Assembly (NCBI GenBank): GCA_947561715.1 | Contig: OX387202.1 | Location: 15,141,001 to 15,205,000 of the forward strand | DNA: 64,000 bases | Reading direction: 5' to 3' | Origin: Ascidia mentula | Taxonomy: Eukaryota; Chordata; Ascidiacea; Phlebobranchia; Ascidiidae | Shown here: positions 35,729 to 47,732 of the stretch, piece after piece | Layout of the letters: each line of letters begins with the position of its first letter | How positions within the stretch are numbered: the stretch's first letter is position 1 | The notes under the pieces: generated by a model | Databases searched by the model: none | What the model saw: the letters and a program-made list of their open reading frames with translations, nothing else | Told to the model about the DNA's origin: nothing | Program-made: the position numbers and the translations under genes

Positions 35729-37675
35729 ATGAACTTACCAGCCATGGAGGCAGACAGCAAACCACACCACTCCTTGGCATTGATGATTTTTGCCGCCATC
35801 TTTCATGGAACCTGTTCAGCATCCATGAACTTTTTCAACAAGTTCCTGTTAAGCTCATGGTCTTTCGATTTTCCGGAGGTTGTTATACTTGCGCAGTTGG
35901 TGGTGATGTCCTTGGTTCTGAAATCACTGAAAACGTTCAGATTTGTGAACTTAACCCCGTACAGCTACGCCAACGCTCGAACGTGCGGCCTTCTGAGCAC
36001 TTACTTTTTCACGAACACGCTGATGGGTAACAATAATTCTTGTATGTATACAAAACACTTTGGGCCTTAGCCTATTAATAAATGCAGATGCTTTCAAATT
36101 AATTGTGCTTTATAGTAATATTGTCATACATTCCTTGCCCTTTGCAAGGCGTTGCAAGGTTTTAGCCCATATGCCACAGGCTCGGGTTACAATATCCTGT
36201 GGTAATAACTTCTATTTTTTAGCATTATTCGCATTAGAGGGAATGAATGTTCCAATGTACAACTCGCTGAGGCGTTGCGTCCCGATGGCCAGCATGATAT
36301 TGGGCTATTTCTGGCTCACCAAACGTCCTACGAAACTGGTCGTTTGGTCAATCATCATCATTACAACGGGAACAGCCATTGCAGGTCAGTATATACAGGA
36401 TACAGCTAACAAAACAAACACGGTGACAAGAAAATAATCTTTCTGAAACAACTTATTTTACATCAAATTAACGGAGTTTTGCCGTAAATTGGTAAATAAT
36501 GTTTATACATTATCGGTTTGAAAACTCACTGTACTTTGCAACTTAAAGATCAATATTTATGCTGAAAATCAAGAAGCCACCCGTTGTGTTGGAATAAACA
36601 GCAAATTATTTTACCTGGCGTTTCCCATACAATGGTCAAGGGTTTGAAATTAACCTTATCTTTTTTTTCATTATAGCCACAGGGGATTTGCAGTTCGACG
36701 CCAAGTCGTACATTTTTGGAACAACAAGTGTATTTTTGATGGCTCTGTACGTCGTAACGCTACAGCTAAGCGGCACAGAAAAACATCTTACAACCCTAGA
36801 CCTTGTGTACATAAATTCGATTAACTGTATACCCGTGGCTTGCTTGCTTTGCATGTGTAAGTCTGAAATATCTGATTTGAATTGTTTGTTTATTTATTGC
36901 AGTTTTACTTTATTTCAACCACATATATGTTGCATTTTTTATTTGAAACAAATGTTGGTTTTCCAATTTTTTTCATTTACCGGTTTATATTTATATTACT
37001 TACAATTTCAACTCACGGTTATTTTCCAGTTACGGCAAAAAACATTGTTGCCTACGAAAACTACAACGATTGGAAGTTCGTACTCAGCTTCTTCTTGGTA
37101 TCAGTAGCTGGATGCGTCCTTAACTACTCCATGTTTCTCTGTACAACCGTCAACTCTGCGCTCACTACCACGTGTGTTGGAGTCATCAAAAGTGTCTTTA
37201 CGAGCGTCATAGGTGGGTCATTGTTAGGTAATACACATAAGTGTTAAGTTCACAGACAGACATATTCTACTATTCTATTTATTATCTTATTGTTGACGAT
37301 AATGCTGCTCTACAAATACAGCACAAATTCTAACAAAGATACAGTGTTCTAATGGAAGTGCCGTTACTTTAATTATGCCATCTTAAATTTTGCATAGGCT
37401 ACATGCAGCTGTATAGCTTTTTTTGGATTGGAACAGCGTATAATTTGAATCTCAAAGTTTTAAACAGCTTTTAGCAAACAGTTTATCCAAAGAAAGATTT
37501 TTATCTGAAATTTTCCTCTTCAGGCATGTTCGTGCTGGGAGGCGTCACACCTACAATCCCTTTCCTAGGAGGTCAACTCATTAACTTTTTAGGCGGGGGA
37601 CTGTATGTGTATGGGAAGTACTTGGAGAAGAAACAAGAAGACCAAAATAATGCCCAAGAGCTGCTAAAAGCGTAA
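35729..37675 (+). CDS. Nucleotide-sugar transporter, SLC35D family (SLC35D3-like)
   Basis: Five exons are modelled: 35729-36026, 36223-36384, 36677-36856, 37030-37212 and 37524-37675. Phases close to 324 aa, typical of SLC35 antiporters of the Golgi/ER membrane that exchange nucleotide sugars for nucleoside monophosphates. Several hydrophobic helices are evident. Family marks include MYNSLRRCVPMASMILGYF, GDLQFDAKSYIFG, NYSMFLCTTVNSALTT and VGVIKSVFTSVIG. The LRRC-P and VGV-KS wording is closer to SLC35D3 than to SLC35D1/2 as I remember them, so the subfamily is less sure than the family. The C terminus is short (YGKYLEKKQEDQ). The start is chosen at the first ATG of the open exon; a second ATG 15 bp on is also possible. 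Confidence 0.85.
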
Positions 37676-39622
37676 CGTGCATTGAAATTACCTGAATTGC
37701 CTCTCAGGATTAGTGTTGCTGCAGAATGCCCTCAAGGTCCGTGATGATTATTTTTTCAATTGTAGGCAGTTATATAAACCCGAAATACCAGTCTATCCTA
37801 GAATTGTATTTATTAGTCCATAGTATAGAGTTGCATTTTTTGGCAAGAAACGCATGAGCACAAAACGCGAAAGAAAACTATTGCGACAAGTTTAATGAAA
37901 AACGTTAAGTTTACTTGACATTTCCTGACATTTGAGGGGTTCATTGTCAATTGAATGATTGGAGGGTTTCGCGGATAAAAAAAAACAATTATAAAAAAAC
38001 TTGCCCATTGTACATGAAAGCTATGTCACGTTTTGTCAACTTCGCTTTTAATCTTGTTTTAAATTATATTGATGCAATTTTAATTACTTTTCCGTATAGG
38101 CAATTTCAAAAAGCACGCATGCGTGCCTAATTCCTATATTTATTTTGCTTCGGTGTTGCATTGAATGCGTAATGTTCGTTTTTACATTGTAAACATTTTG
38201 TGTTGATTGTGCTACCAAAACCTAAAAATACCAATTTTTAAAGCGTACCCCCGTCACGTAGCCTACACGTCACGCTATACTTGACAATCATTTATTTCTT
38301 AGGCAATTGTTTGCATTTTTTGTTTCGAGTTGTAATATAGGTTGCTATATTATCAAAAAAAAAGTGTCCGCTGTACGTTTTTAATACGAACGCATTCGAA
38401 ATTTTCGCAAATCGTTTACGAAACCATTCAGTATAAAAATAAAGTTCGCGTGGACATCCGATGGACAATGTGAATATTTCAATTCTCTCCAGCATTGGCC
38501 TATGCTCTTTGTACAATTACTTTATTTAATCTATATGGTAACCAATTGGAACAAAGCACTACAAATCCAGCACTATCAAAACAGTTCGGTCATAAAAAAA
38601 TACCTCCAAAAAAGTCAAAGGGTTCAGTCTCAGATTTTATTCCAAAACTAACAGTGTCGTATACTATAAAAAAAAAAACGGAAAATAACGAACAAGTTGC
38701 ATTGCGAGACACAAAACATCCATCAGGATTGATAAAATATCAGTGCGCCCTGCAGATTCGCCGAAGGCTTGCGCATAAACAACGGAATACCGCATAGTGA
38801 GCATGTGGGAGACAGCCATCGTTAAATATGTTAACAAACCTAACAGGCGTGGAAGATGTAAAGATTAAAAACGTGGAATAACAATTTGTGTCAAAAGTAC
38901 AAGACTTATGGTATACACAGAATAAAAAGCATTGACTGTCGTGTTTTTCGACTGAAGTCACAATAAAGAAAAATAATTTCACCTATAGCTTAGAATTCTT
39001 GCAGAGCACCGTAAAAATAACATGTCACTATAAAAACAAATGCAATAAAATACATCTCTCTGGCATAAAATTGAGCTAAACAGGTTGGACAAGTTCCGCA
39101 TCGGTCTGCAAAGATTTCTGAGAACATCGCACGATTTCGGTCGACCGCAGGAGAAAGTTCAAACCCATCAGTATACGCCAGAGGGGACTCTTCAGTCTGA
39201 AGTCATTAAAACCTGCAAATACAGCGATGCGAATTGTGTATCTTGCGGTACAAGTTTTCGGGCTCAACGAATTCAGTGGTTATAGAAAATAGCAAAATCC
39301 TCCTGGCTCGGAAGGCACTCACTTTCTATGCGAATTGGTAAAATGGTTATGGATTACATGGTTGAGAAAAATATAAAATATATATGTATGGGCTGCAGGT
39401 TCTTAGGTCAGGCACCGTTTATTTATTGTTTAAAATGGCAAAATCGAGAGGAAAATCTTTTTTGCATGCAGGTTTGTTTCATTAATAACCCAAACCGACT
39501 TTAGTATTTCTAAACAATAAATATAAATAACCAATTTCAGTAGCTGCGCCATATCGTTACTCAACAAAAAAACAAAAAAAAGACAAGTAAAAACCCTTTT
39601 CGCACTCACCGCAGAGCTACGT
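37676..39622. other. Convergent spacer: 3' UTRs of the transporter and SCLT1
   Basis: About 1.9 kb of AT-rich sequence lie between two stop codons. A reverse-strand AATAAA pair (TTTATTTATT at 39418) about 200 bp past the SCLT1 stop is the likely SCLT1 poly(A) signal. Frames of 60-100 codons occur on both strands but have no splice or domain support. Confidence 0.45.
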
Positions 39623-42600
39623 TCATTGAAGGTCGTGCAATGTAAAGGAATTGTGTAAACCCTGAACCTCCCCCAGTCTCTGGGTCGCATTCAGGAGTTT
39701 GTACTCGGAAGCGTGAAGGCGAGCCCGCAGTTGTCGATTTGTCTCTTCCAGTTCGGGAATCCGTGGATCTGACCTCGCTTGAACTCGCGTTGTGTTCTGG
39801 AGAAATACGAGGCTATCGTTACCATGACGACAAGGGTTAAGTACAAAATAGATGAAATCCACGTTGCACATATTGCAAACAGGAACGGGTTCGATAGAGT
39901 CAAAAGGGGGCGATCCCCCTACATCTCAGAACATGTTATAATTCTTTCAAAAGATGCTGCAATGGCAGACAAAAGGGATTGCCTAACAATAAATTTCGTT
40001 CATTACTATATAGTGAGCGTGATTTGTCTGGAGCACGCGTCAAATGATCAAGATCCCCATAATTGCGATACAACGAGTTTCGGAAAAGAGAAATGTTCTT
40101 CCGCCCCTGGTTGCAAATTGCAAAGATTCGCAAGATGCGAATATATAAAACCTGATGATGCTGTCTAACTCAACATCATGCACACGACAATGTCAAGAAA
40201 AAACTACCAAGTTGGGTTAAATAATGAAACAACAACTGCAAAATCACACTACGCCAAGGATGAGATGCAACAATTAGACTTTTGTTGTCTACGATTATGT
40301 TAAAACAACAAACTTTCAAAACCTAAAAGCCTACGCTTTCTATACGCTTACGTAATCCTGCCCCGGTGGCACATTTTCAGCCATGACCGCAGGATCACAG
40401 CTTGCCTGTTTAAACTGAAACAAGATAGTTGAAAATCAACAACAGTCGGTCGTTCCTTCACCAGAGGTAATTCACCTGTAGTTTGTTTGTGAGGTCGTGA
40501 CATTTCCGCCTGTTTTGCGAAAGTTGAGACTCAAGGTCTTTTATTTTGCTCTCGTATCTTTCCACGGCGCTTTTGGTCTCTTCTTTCCATCTGTAGCGAG
40601 AAATTAGGCCGTGTTAATGTTCTTTAGGCAACTTTTTCGACTGCAACAAGTATATGACCAAAATCTTTCCATAGAAATGACGAATTTAAAATATCACTTT
40701 TCTGCCGTGTGAGTTAATGGTAAAGTAAAACACTTCGCATTGTGATGTATAAGAACTGCTTAGGAACATAACTTACGGCTTTATATTCTCCAGAGGCCTA
40801 ACAATATAGCCCAAACAACTGCTTCGACATTCATTAGCAAACGTTTCCATTGCATCCACAATCATTTTCAATGCGAAATGCGATTGAGTACACAATCGGA
40901 AAGTTTGCCAATGAATTTCTAAGCAGCTATTTGGGTCATATTCTTCGTATGTTTCTTGAAAAATAGAAATACGTTCGTTACTATAGTAAGTAAAGGTGCT
41001 GTTATCGAAACGCATATTCCAACTGCGCTTGCATTGGAATGAAGTCTGCCACACCCATACTTAGGACCTTTTATATCAATAGGTTTTTTCGCCTGGCAAA
41101 CTATCAAGTATACGCTCACTTATATTCTAGTTAATTTAGCGCTCGTCTGCCAACCTCACCTTGCATTGATTCGCTGTTGGTCGGCGAGCATTTTATGCAA
41201 CTGCCTCACGCTGTTTCGGTTTGTGTCGTCGATGCTTTTTAACCGGCATTCCAACTGTTTCTTTTCCCGTTGCAGTGTGTCCTTGCTCGTGGTAAACTCC
41301 TTGGCAGCGAGGAGACGAGCCGACCTCGCTTGTTCTTCCAATCTCTGGCAATTTAACAGCGCAATTTTTAGATATTGGGGATTGGTATGAACTAAGACGA
41401 GAGAAATTAAAAGAAGGAAAAAGAAGAGAAATAAGAAAAAAGGTTGAGTGGAATTGTTAAAAGATCGAAGCTAATATGTGAAAGTAACAAAACGTAAGAA
41501 GTTGAAGACATACCAGTGTTCGGGGCCTATGTCACGAGCAGAGTCCACACTGACTGAGTTATAACAAAATTTATTAAAAATATTTTTGTCTGGCCAGTTT
41601 TAGGATTCCATTTATGTTTTTGTGGACGAGCAGTGGGACACGGTCCCTTGAATTTTACTGTAGGAAGACCACGGAGCATTAAAGATTGGAAACCACTAGT
41701 ACTATACAATGCAAACATTGAAAAAGTCATAGATTTAGATCATACACAGTTTAAATTTTCCGACCAATTACAAAACACAAAAAATCAGGACAAACTATCC
41801 AATATTTCACTATATGCGTATTACAACAGTCGCAAAACAGCTCGCACAGTCCCGCATATTAAACAAGACGCGCTCTGGGTCCATCTGTACATTTTGCCCA
41901 CCTGTATGTCGTGCTTGCACTGGTTTAGAGACTCGAGCAGATGTAGACGCTCGTGTTGCGATTCATCCGTTTCCCTCTGCAACCTCTGTACTCTCTGCTC
42001 CAGGGATTGGTTGGATGAGAGGAGTCGCATCTTCTCATCTTCGCTCTCCATTTGTGTCCTCTTCATGCGATCCTCCATCGACTGTGCAAAGAGAATGTGC
42101 AATTTTGTGTATGACATAAAGACGTATTTAATAACGAAGTACTGGTATTACTTTTTGGACAATAGAAATTTTTTTTCCGTCCCTGGTTGCAACTTGCAAA
42201 GATTCGCAAAATGCAACTGTAAAAACCGCTATGGTGCCTAAATCTTGATCATGCACACGAAAAAATCAAGCAAAAACTACCAAGTTAGGTTGAAAAAATC
42301 AAACGAAAGTGATGTACAATTTTGAGGATGACATGGGGACGTATTTAATAACGAGCACTGGTATTTCACTGATAATTGCTCGGGTGATGTACAGCAGAGG
42401 TGGCCAAACTTACGGCACATTGCACGAATAAGCGCCGTATACCGCAAGTTGTACAAAGAAAAAGCAGTACAGTTTATAAAAGAAAATACAACTACTTTTC
42501 CAGAAAAGCTCAAATTAATTTTGAAAAAACTCATAGTTAAAAGTGAGTTTTACCGAAATTAAATATAATTCAAAATTTTAACAGAAAAAAGCGGGAAATG

Positions 42601-45600
42601 TTGTGGCGCATCAGAGTTAAAAGTGTAACAAAAGAATGCGCACATAGCACAAAAAAGTGACTGCATATGCTTATGTTAATTAACAAAACGACCAACCTGT
42701 ATTGTGATGAGAGCGTCGTCTCGCGCGCGTTCGGCATTGATCGCTCGCCTCTGGAACTCCTCGAGCTTGGATTGGTTTTTGTCCTCTGACCTCTGTCTGC
42801 TCACAGCATCCAGTTCGTTCTCAGCAGTTCGCTTCGCCCTCTTTGCGCGTTCTGCCTCCGATCTAAGATTGGCTGCTTCCAGTTCGAGTGTCTGAACGGA
42901 GGTCTTGTTTTAGCATCACGATGCGGACGCGTCCATGCTTAGTAAGCGGTGTCATTGACCCGTGTTCAACATGCGCAATTTTTCCTGTTTGTTTGTTTGT
43001 TTGTTTTTGCTCGGAAACAGGATTACGCGACACCAACACTAGCGAATATGTACACGAATACGATATTGAAATCCAATCATGTCCGTAGGAAACAGTAATA
43101 AGTTGAAAACTGAAAATAGGTTTTGGCCACCAGGTAACATGATGAATTTTCGTTCTTCCGGTGGAAAACAACAAATCTACACCTTTTGTTTAAAAAGATT
43201 GTATTTTTCTGACGTTTCGCCTGTACAGTAAGAAGTTGTTTTATACAACTACAATGGAAAATTATGATATTATAAGATAATGACTTTTCGTATGGAAAAA
43301 GTGTGTCTGAACCACATACTACAGACGATGACCTGACGACCACTGTTCTTTCGTTAATAACACAGACGCAAAGGACTCAGCCATTATACCAGGCTGATCC
43401 TGGTATTAAAGCAAGTGCTTTTTATGTAATGTGAATATATATTTTTTACATAGGTCCGTTTTTGGACGAATTACTTGCTAGCACCTATAATTTAAAAATT
43501 CAAGGCCATACCTCAATTTCCTCGACGAGCCGTTGTATCTTGGCGCTCGCGTGTGCGTTCACTTTATCCACTTCGGTTTTAATGCGGTCCGCAACCTCCT
43601 CCACCAGGGTTTCCATGGCAACCGACGCCTTTTCCACGTCTTCCTGTCGCTGCTTTTCACGGATGAGCGCTGAGTCGCGAGCGAGCAGAGCGTCGTCAAG
43701 CAGTTGTGCGCTTTCGCGTATCTGAAAACGTACGTGGGTTTTCCGATTGTTTTAGGAATGATCGTTCAATTTACAGTATTTACTATGTTTTATTTTGTCA
43801 TTTAATCATCGTTTTTGTTGTGATCAGCGAAGTGTAACATTCGCACACAGATTGTATAGGAATGTGATTAGTCCCTACATAATCACGGTTGTTTTCTCTT
43901 TCGGGTAGTCTTAATTTGTAAGTGCTATTGCCTCATGCATAAATAAAAGAACAGTCTCGCTTCCAGATACAGTTATGTGCCTTCCTATTGTTGTAATGCT
44001 CAAAGCTGCCAGAGCGAAGGCCTTTTAGTTTTTTTGATCTAGTTTCGAGAAAAGTCAATCTGGAAAACTGTTGTCATTTCCATTCCTCCTGTCTATCATA
44101 CCAAGTAAAACGTATTTTATTCGTTCGGATGACCGTGAAGCTACCTTTAATAACCAAATTGGTTATACCTATGTAGGAAAGACTAACCTGCATTAAATAG
44201 TTCATTTCTTTTCCCTCTATCTCTCCGTTCGTCTTCTCCAAAGCAACGATTCGTATCTTCAACGTGTCGATTTGAGATTGGGCGTTCGTGCTTTGCTGGA
44301 AAATAAATGTTTCAGTTCAAAAAACAGTTTCTTTGTTTGTAGAAATTGAGAAAGTAAGGTCGCCCGTCTAGGTAACCTTTGTTCTTTTTTCTGTAACAGG
44401 ACAGAGCTTGATCAAGTGCAAAAGTGGTTAATTGTTTACCTGCAACGCTTGTGCAAGCCTTCCCTCGGTTTCAATGGCGCCATTTTCCAGTTGCTGAATA
44501 GTGGTTGCGCTCATCCGATCTTTGTGTAGCAAATTCTTTTTTTCCTCGTCCTGGTAATGTATTGAATTTTGACCGTCACATACATTTGCGTACAATGGTT
44601 TTGTGGGTAACTCAAGCCCTGTGTGTCGGTAGTCACAATTAAGCCCTTTGTTACTTCAAACAATGTTGACAAGGAAAACATTTCACAAAAATCCGTCAGG
44701 TATCATTGAACCAGTGACGGACTCATCCCAAACAATATGTTTTAAAGACGAGCCTAACCCATGTTGACCGTTTTTTAGTGTCAGTAAAACAACTTTTTAT
44801 AGTGTTGACTTTTTAAGAGACGAATTTGCTTGCGTAGTGCGATAAATCGTTTTTTATCACTTTAACGGCAAAAGGGTTACGCAGTGTGTAATGGAAATAG
44901 AATTCGTAAAGCATCCAAGTAAGCCTGCCACGACCCAATAACATTAAAACGACAAACCAGCTAAAAACCTCTGACTATATAAGTTGCCACCATGGACATT
45001 AGAATAAAATTTCTTACCAGTTGTGCAACTTGCCGCTTTAAATTATCCACCAGTTTTTTTAGATCTTCTTCGCGTTGGTCGCTTTGGCGAAGATTGGTTT
45101 TCGAATCGCGGACTTGGTTTTGGAGTTGTTTAATCTCATTCATCTAAATTGTAACAAGCGTAAATAAGCAAAGTTTGCTGAAATATGGACAAGTAAATGT
45201 AGATTGAGCTGATACTCTGGAAACACAGCAGAAACATCACATCAAAAAAACAACTACTCAACAAAAAAAAATATGTTTGTGTCTCTTGGTTGAATAAGTA
45301 TATCATGGCCACAAGCAAAAGCATGAAAATAGTGAAAAATGCTGTATTTCACATAATTTGGAAATTACACCTGAGTTACATTAAATTGACCTGTTGGGTG
45401 GTGGCTTGTCCATAAGCTTGATTTTCCTTGTGCAGAGATTCCAATGATTGCTGCATTCGCAGGGTAACATCTTCCAGTTGTTCATTCCTGGCCTTGGTTT
45501 GCACATACATTCTTTCTTGCGATCTCATATGAGAAGCCCCTGCCTTGCTTTCAAATCGCATTCTGCAAAATGTCGGTAAAATATAATTATGTATGCAAGT

Positions 45601-46967
45601 GAATTGTGGCGACAAATTGAAAATATTGTTTAAGTTTAATTTTACACGTCTATATGTCAAAGTCGCTATAGTATTGCAGTCACAGCTTGATCAAAGGGAC
45701 TCAATAAAGCCACAATATATCACAAATTTCTAATAATTTGTATAAGATTTTGAAAAAATTCAAATATAACAGCTGTATGTTATTGATAAACCCTTATTCT
45801 ATGATAACAAACCAGATATAATCTTTATTCTAGTGTTTTATTAAAGAGTTTAGTCATGTCACAGTTTCAGTAAAACACAACTTTTGGTGGCTTACTTATC
45901 GAGTAACTGAACTGTCTCCTTGTTCATTTCCACGGCAGCATCGCGCTCCTTGTACGCCAGTTCCAACTGTGACTGTAGATTTTTAAGCATAGCATCATCC
46001 TGGGGATTTGCAAGCTCTGTAAAAAAAATGATGTTCAAAAACTAAAAAGTCACATGGCCGGAGGCGGCAAAAGTACAGACCTGAGATTTCGTTGTCCTGT
46101 ATCTGCTGCTGCACAAGTTCTTTAAGTTCTGAATGTAGACGTTTGTTTTCATCTCGTAAAATCTGAAAAAAAATCACTATGACTGATACATAACAGTAGA
46201 ACACTGAACAAAAAATATATTTTACCAATAGTGGAAAAATCGCATGTGACAAATTTTTAAATTCGCATACATCATGAGTCTAACAAACAATTTGAAACTT
46301 TGTACCTGTAACTTTGCATTGGATTCTTTGTTTTCCTGGGTCATGGTGGTAAGCTGGGCCACCAATTCTGCCAGATGTGTCTCATATTCATGAATAAGTG
46401 GAGATAAAGTGAGAGGATTTGACAACCATGGCGCCACTGGTAAGTTTTCATCTGTTAGCTGAAAATACATCACCAAATAATGTATATATACATATATAAA
46501 CAACATTTGAAGACAATTTGATCAGGTAAAAGCACAAGGAAACTAGACAAATGAATGTATTTAAAAGCCACAATGCTGCAGACGTAACAAACATATTCAT
46601 GTTTTTGACATATCACAAGGCCAGTTAAGAAAGTTTGGTCAATAGGTAATTTGCACAGGAAATTTTTTGGGCGACTATTGATTTACCTGGACAATGCATG
46701 TCCAGCAAATGGTTTATGTACAATACTGTGTCACTTAATTTTTCACGCAGATTACTAACAAAATTTTGCAATTGTGCATTTTCAAGTGAAACACAGTCAA
46801 CTTTCCACTTAATCATGTACATATATTTTTTAAATATTCACAAGTATGCTTACTGTTGGTTCTGAGGACAGTGCATCAACTCCTTGGTACTTGGATAAAG
46901 CAGCGTTCAATTTATGCACAGTTTGTCTCAGGAAAACAATTTCATCTATTGCAGACTTGCCCTCCAT
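39623..46967 (-). CDS. SCLT1: SCLT1, centriole distal-appendage coiled-coil protein
   Basis: Fifteen exons are modelled: 46854-46967, 46306-46458, 46081-46162, 45896-46016, 45391-45562, 45018-45143, 44440-44550, 44188-44295, 43512-43721, 42697-42891, 41902-42081, 41160-41344, 40476-40590, 40352-40414 and 39623-39796. All phases close to 702 aa (human is 688). Nearly the whole chain is heptad coiled coil. Diagnostic stretches are the start (MEGKSAIDEIVFLRQTVHKL), LSPLIHEYETHLAEL, and SIDDTNRNSVRQLHKMLADQ followed by RWKEE, which match human SCLT1 blocks in order. SCLT1 sits at mother-centriole distal appendages and is needed for membrane docking and cilium formation; it was first named as a clathrin/sodium-channel linker. 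A 5' UTR acceptor (ctacacag, 46990) lies just before the start. The small exon 40352-40414 is the least certain. It is head to head with CCP110. Confidence 0.92.
40098..40218. repeat. Dispersed repeat copy 1 in an SCLT1 intron
   Basis: The segment around CCCTGGTTGCAAATTGCAAA, continuing to AAAAACTACCAAGTTGGGTT, recurs in diverged form at about 42176-42292 in another SCLT1 intron. No termini or target duplication could be fixed. Confidence 0.5.
42176..42292. repeat. Dispersed repeat copy 2 in an SCLT1 intron
   Basis: This matches copy 1 (CCCTGGTTGCAACTTGCAAA ... AAAAACTACCAAGTTAGGTT). Next to it, gacgtatttaataacga is repeated at 42121 and 42341, suggesting a larger composite element. Family unknown. 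Confidence 0.5.
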
Positions 46968-47732
46968 CCCCGCTTTTATAAGATTAAAGCTGTGTAGAAA
47001 GTTAAATGTGAGCAAAATTATGAAAATTTTTGCATTCAACTACATAGTAACTGTAGCTTACAACATCAGACACTACTCTACAAGCTCAGACAATCATTAA
47101 ACATATAAACAAAAAAACTCAAATAAATAGAGCTACCGGCAATTAATATTTCATCCTATTTAACGTTTCAAAATGTAATGTACATGACTGGTTCAAGTAA
47201 TTGGATGTAATTAGGAATAATACAAACACAAAAGTCAAATTTACAATCAACTGATAACTTTCAAACTTAACAAATTGTTGACGAACGAAGTCATTCATGT
47301 GTAACGATCCGTGAAGGATGTTAAGTTATGACGTAATTTTATCATAAAGGGTGATATGGGTTTGTGACGAACCTTAAAACAAAATCTGTTGCATTAACAC
47401 TTGCAACTAAAAGTTTGATTTATATCTTTAATGTCTTAAAAATATTAAAAAATAATAATTGCACTGGACAGTCAAAAGATAAAAACAAAATTTAGGAAAG
47501 TGCATGGTCTACCTTTCACCTTTCAAGGCTTGAGCAAACACAGATTTTCGAACCAACGGTTGAATGGCGTCAGTTGCGGGAAATAATGAGTCGTTTAACG
47601 GATATCTTTTTTGTTCTTGGCCTTTTGTCGGGGAGTTTTAGTAAATCTGTGTGGTTTGATACAACTTTTTTTTACATTTTATTGTTCAGAAAATGAGTAG
47701 ACCTTCATTGTAATGATAAAAGTTGCAACAAA
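46968..47732. promoter_or_regulatory. Divergent SCLT1/CCP110 promoter region
   Basis: These 765 bp separate the two start codons of oppositely transcribed centriole genes. They include SCLT1 5' UTR sequence with an acceptor at about 46990 and the CCP110 leader (about 47580-47732). No TATA box is obvious. A shared or bidirectional promoter is inferred from the geometry. Confidence 0.5.

Noticed and set aside
36060-36437. Longer open frame upstream of transporter exon 2
   Set aside because: The part before 36223 is intron. The acceptor at 36222 joins exon 1 in phase and restores the conserved SLC35D sequence.
41633-42241. 202-codon plus-strand frame
   Set aside because: It is a shadow of SCLT1 exon 41902-42081 on the opposite strand plus flanking intron and repeat.
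46625-46822. Extra SCLT1 coiled-coil exon (minus strand)
   Set aside because: The helix-like frame is attractive, but its donor ends in a phase that does not join the next exon, whereas exons 46854-46967 and 46306-46458 join directly in phase.
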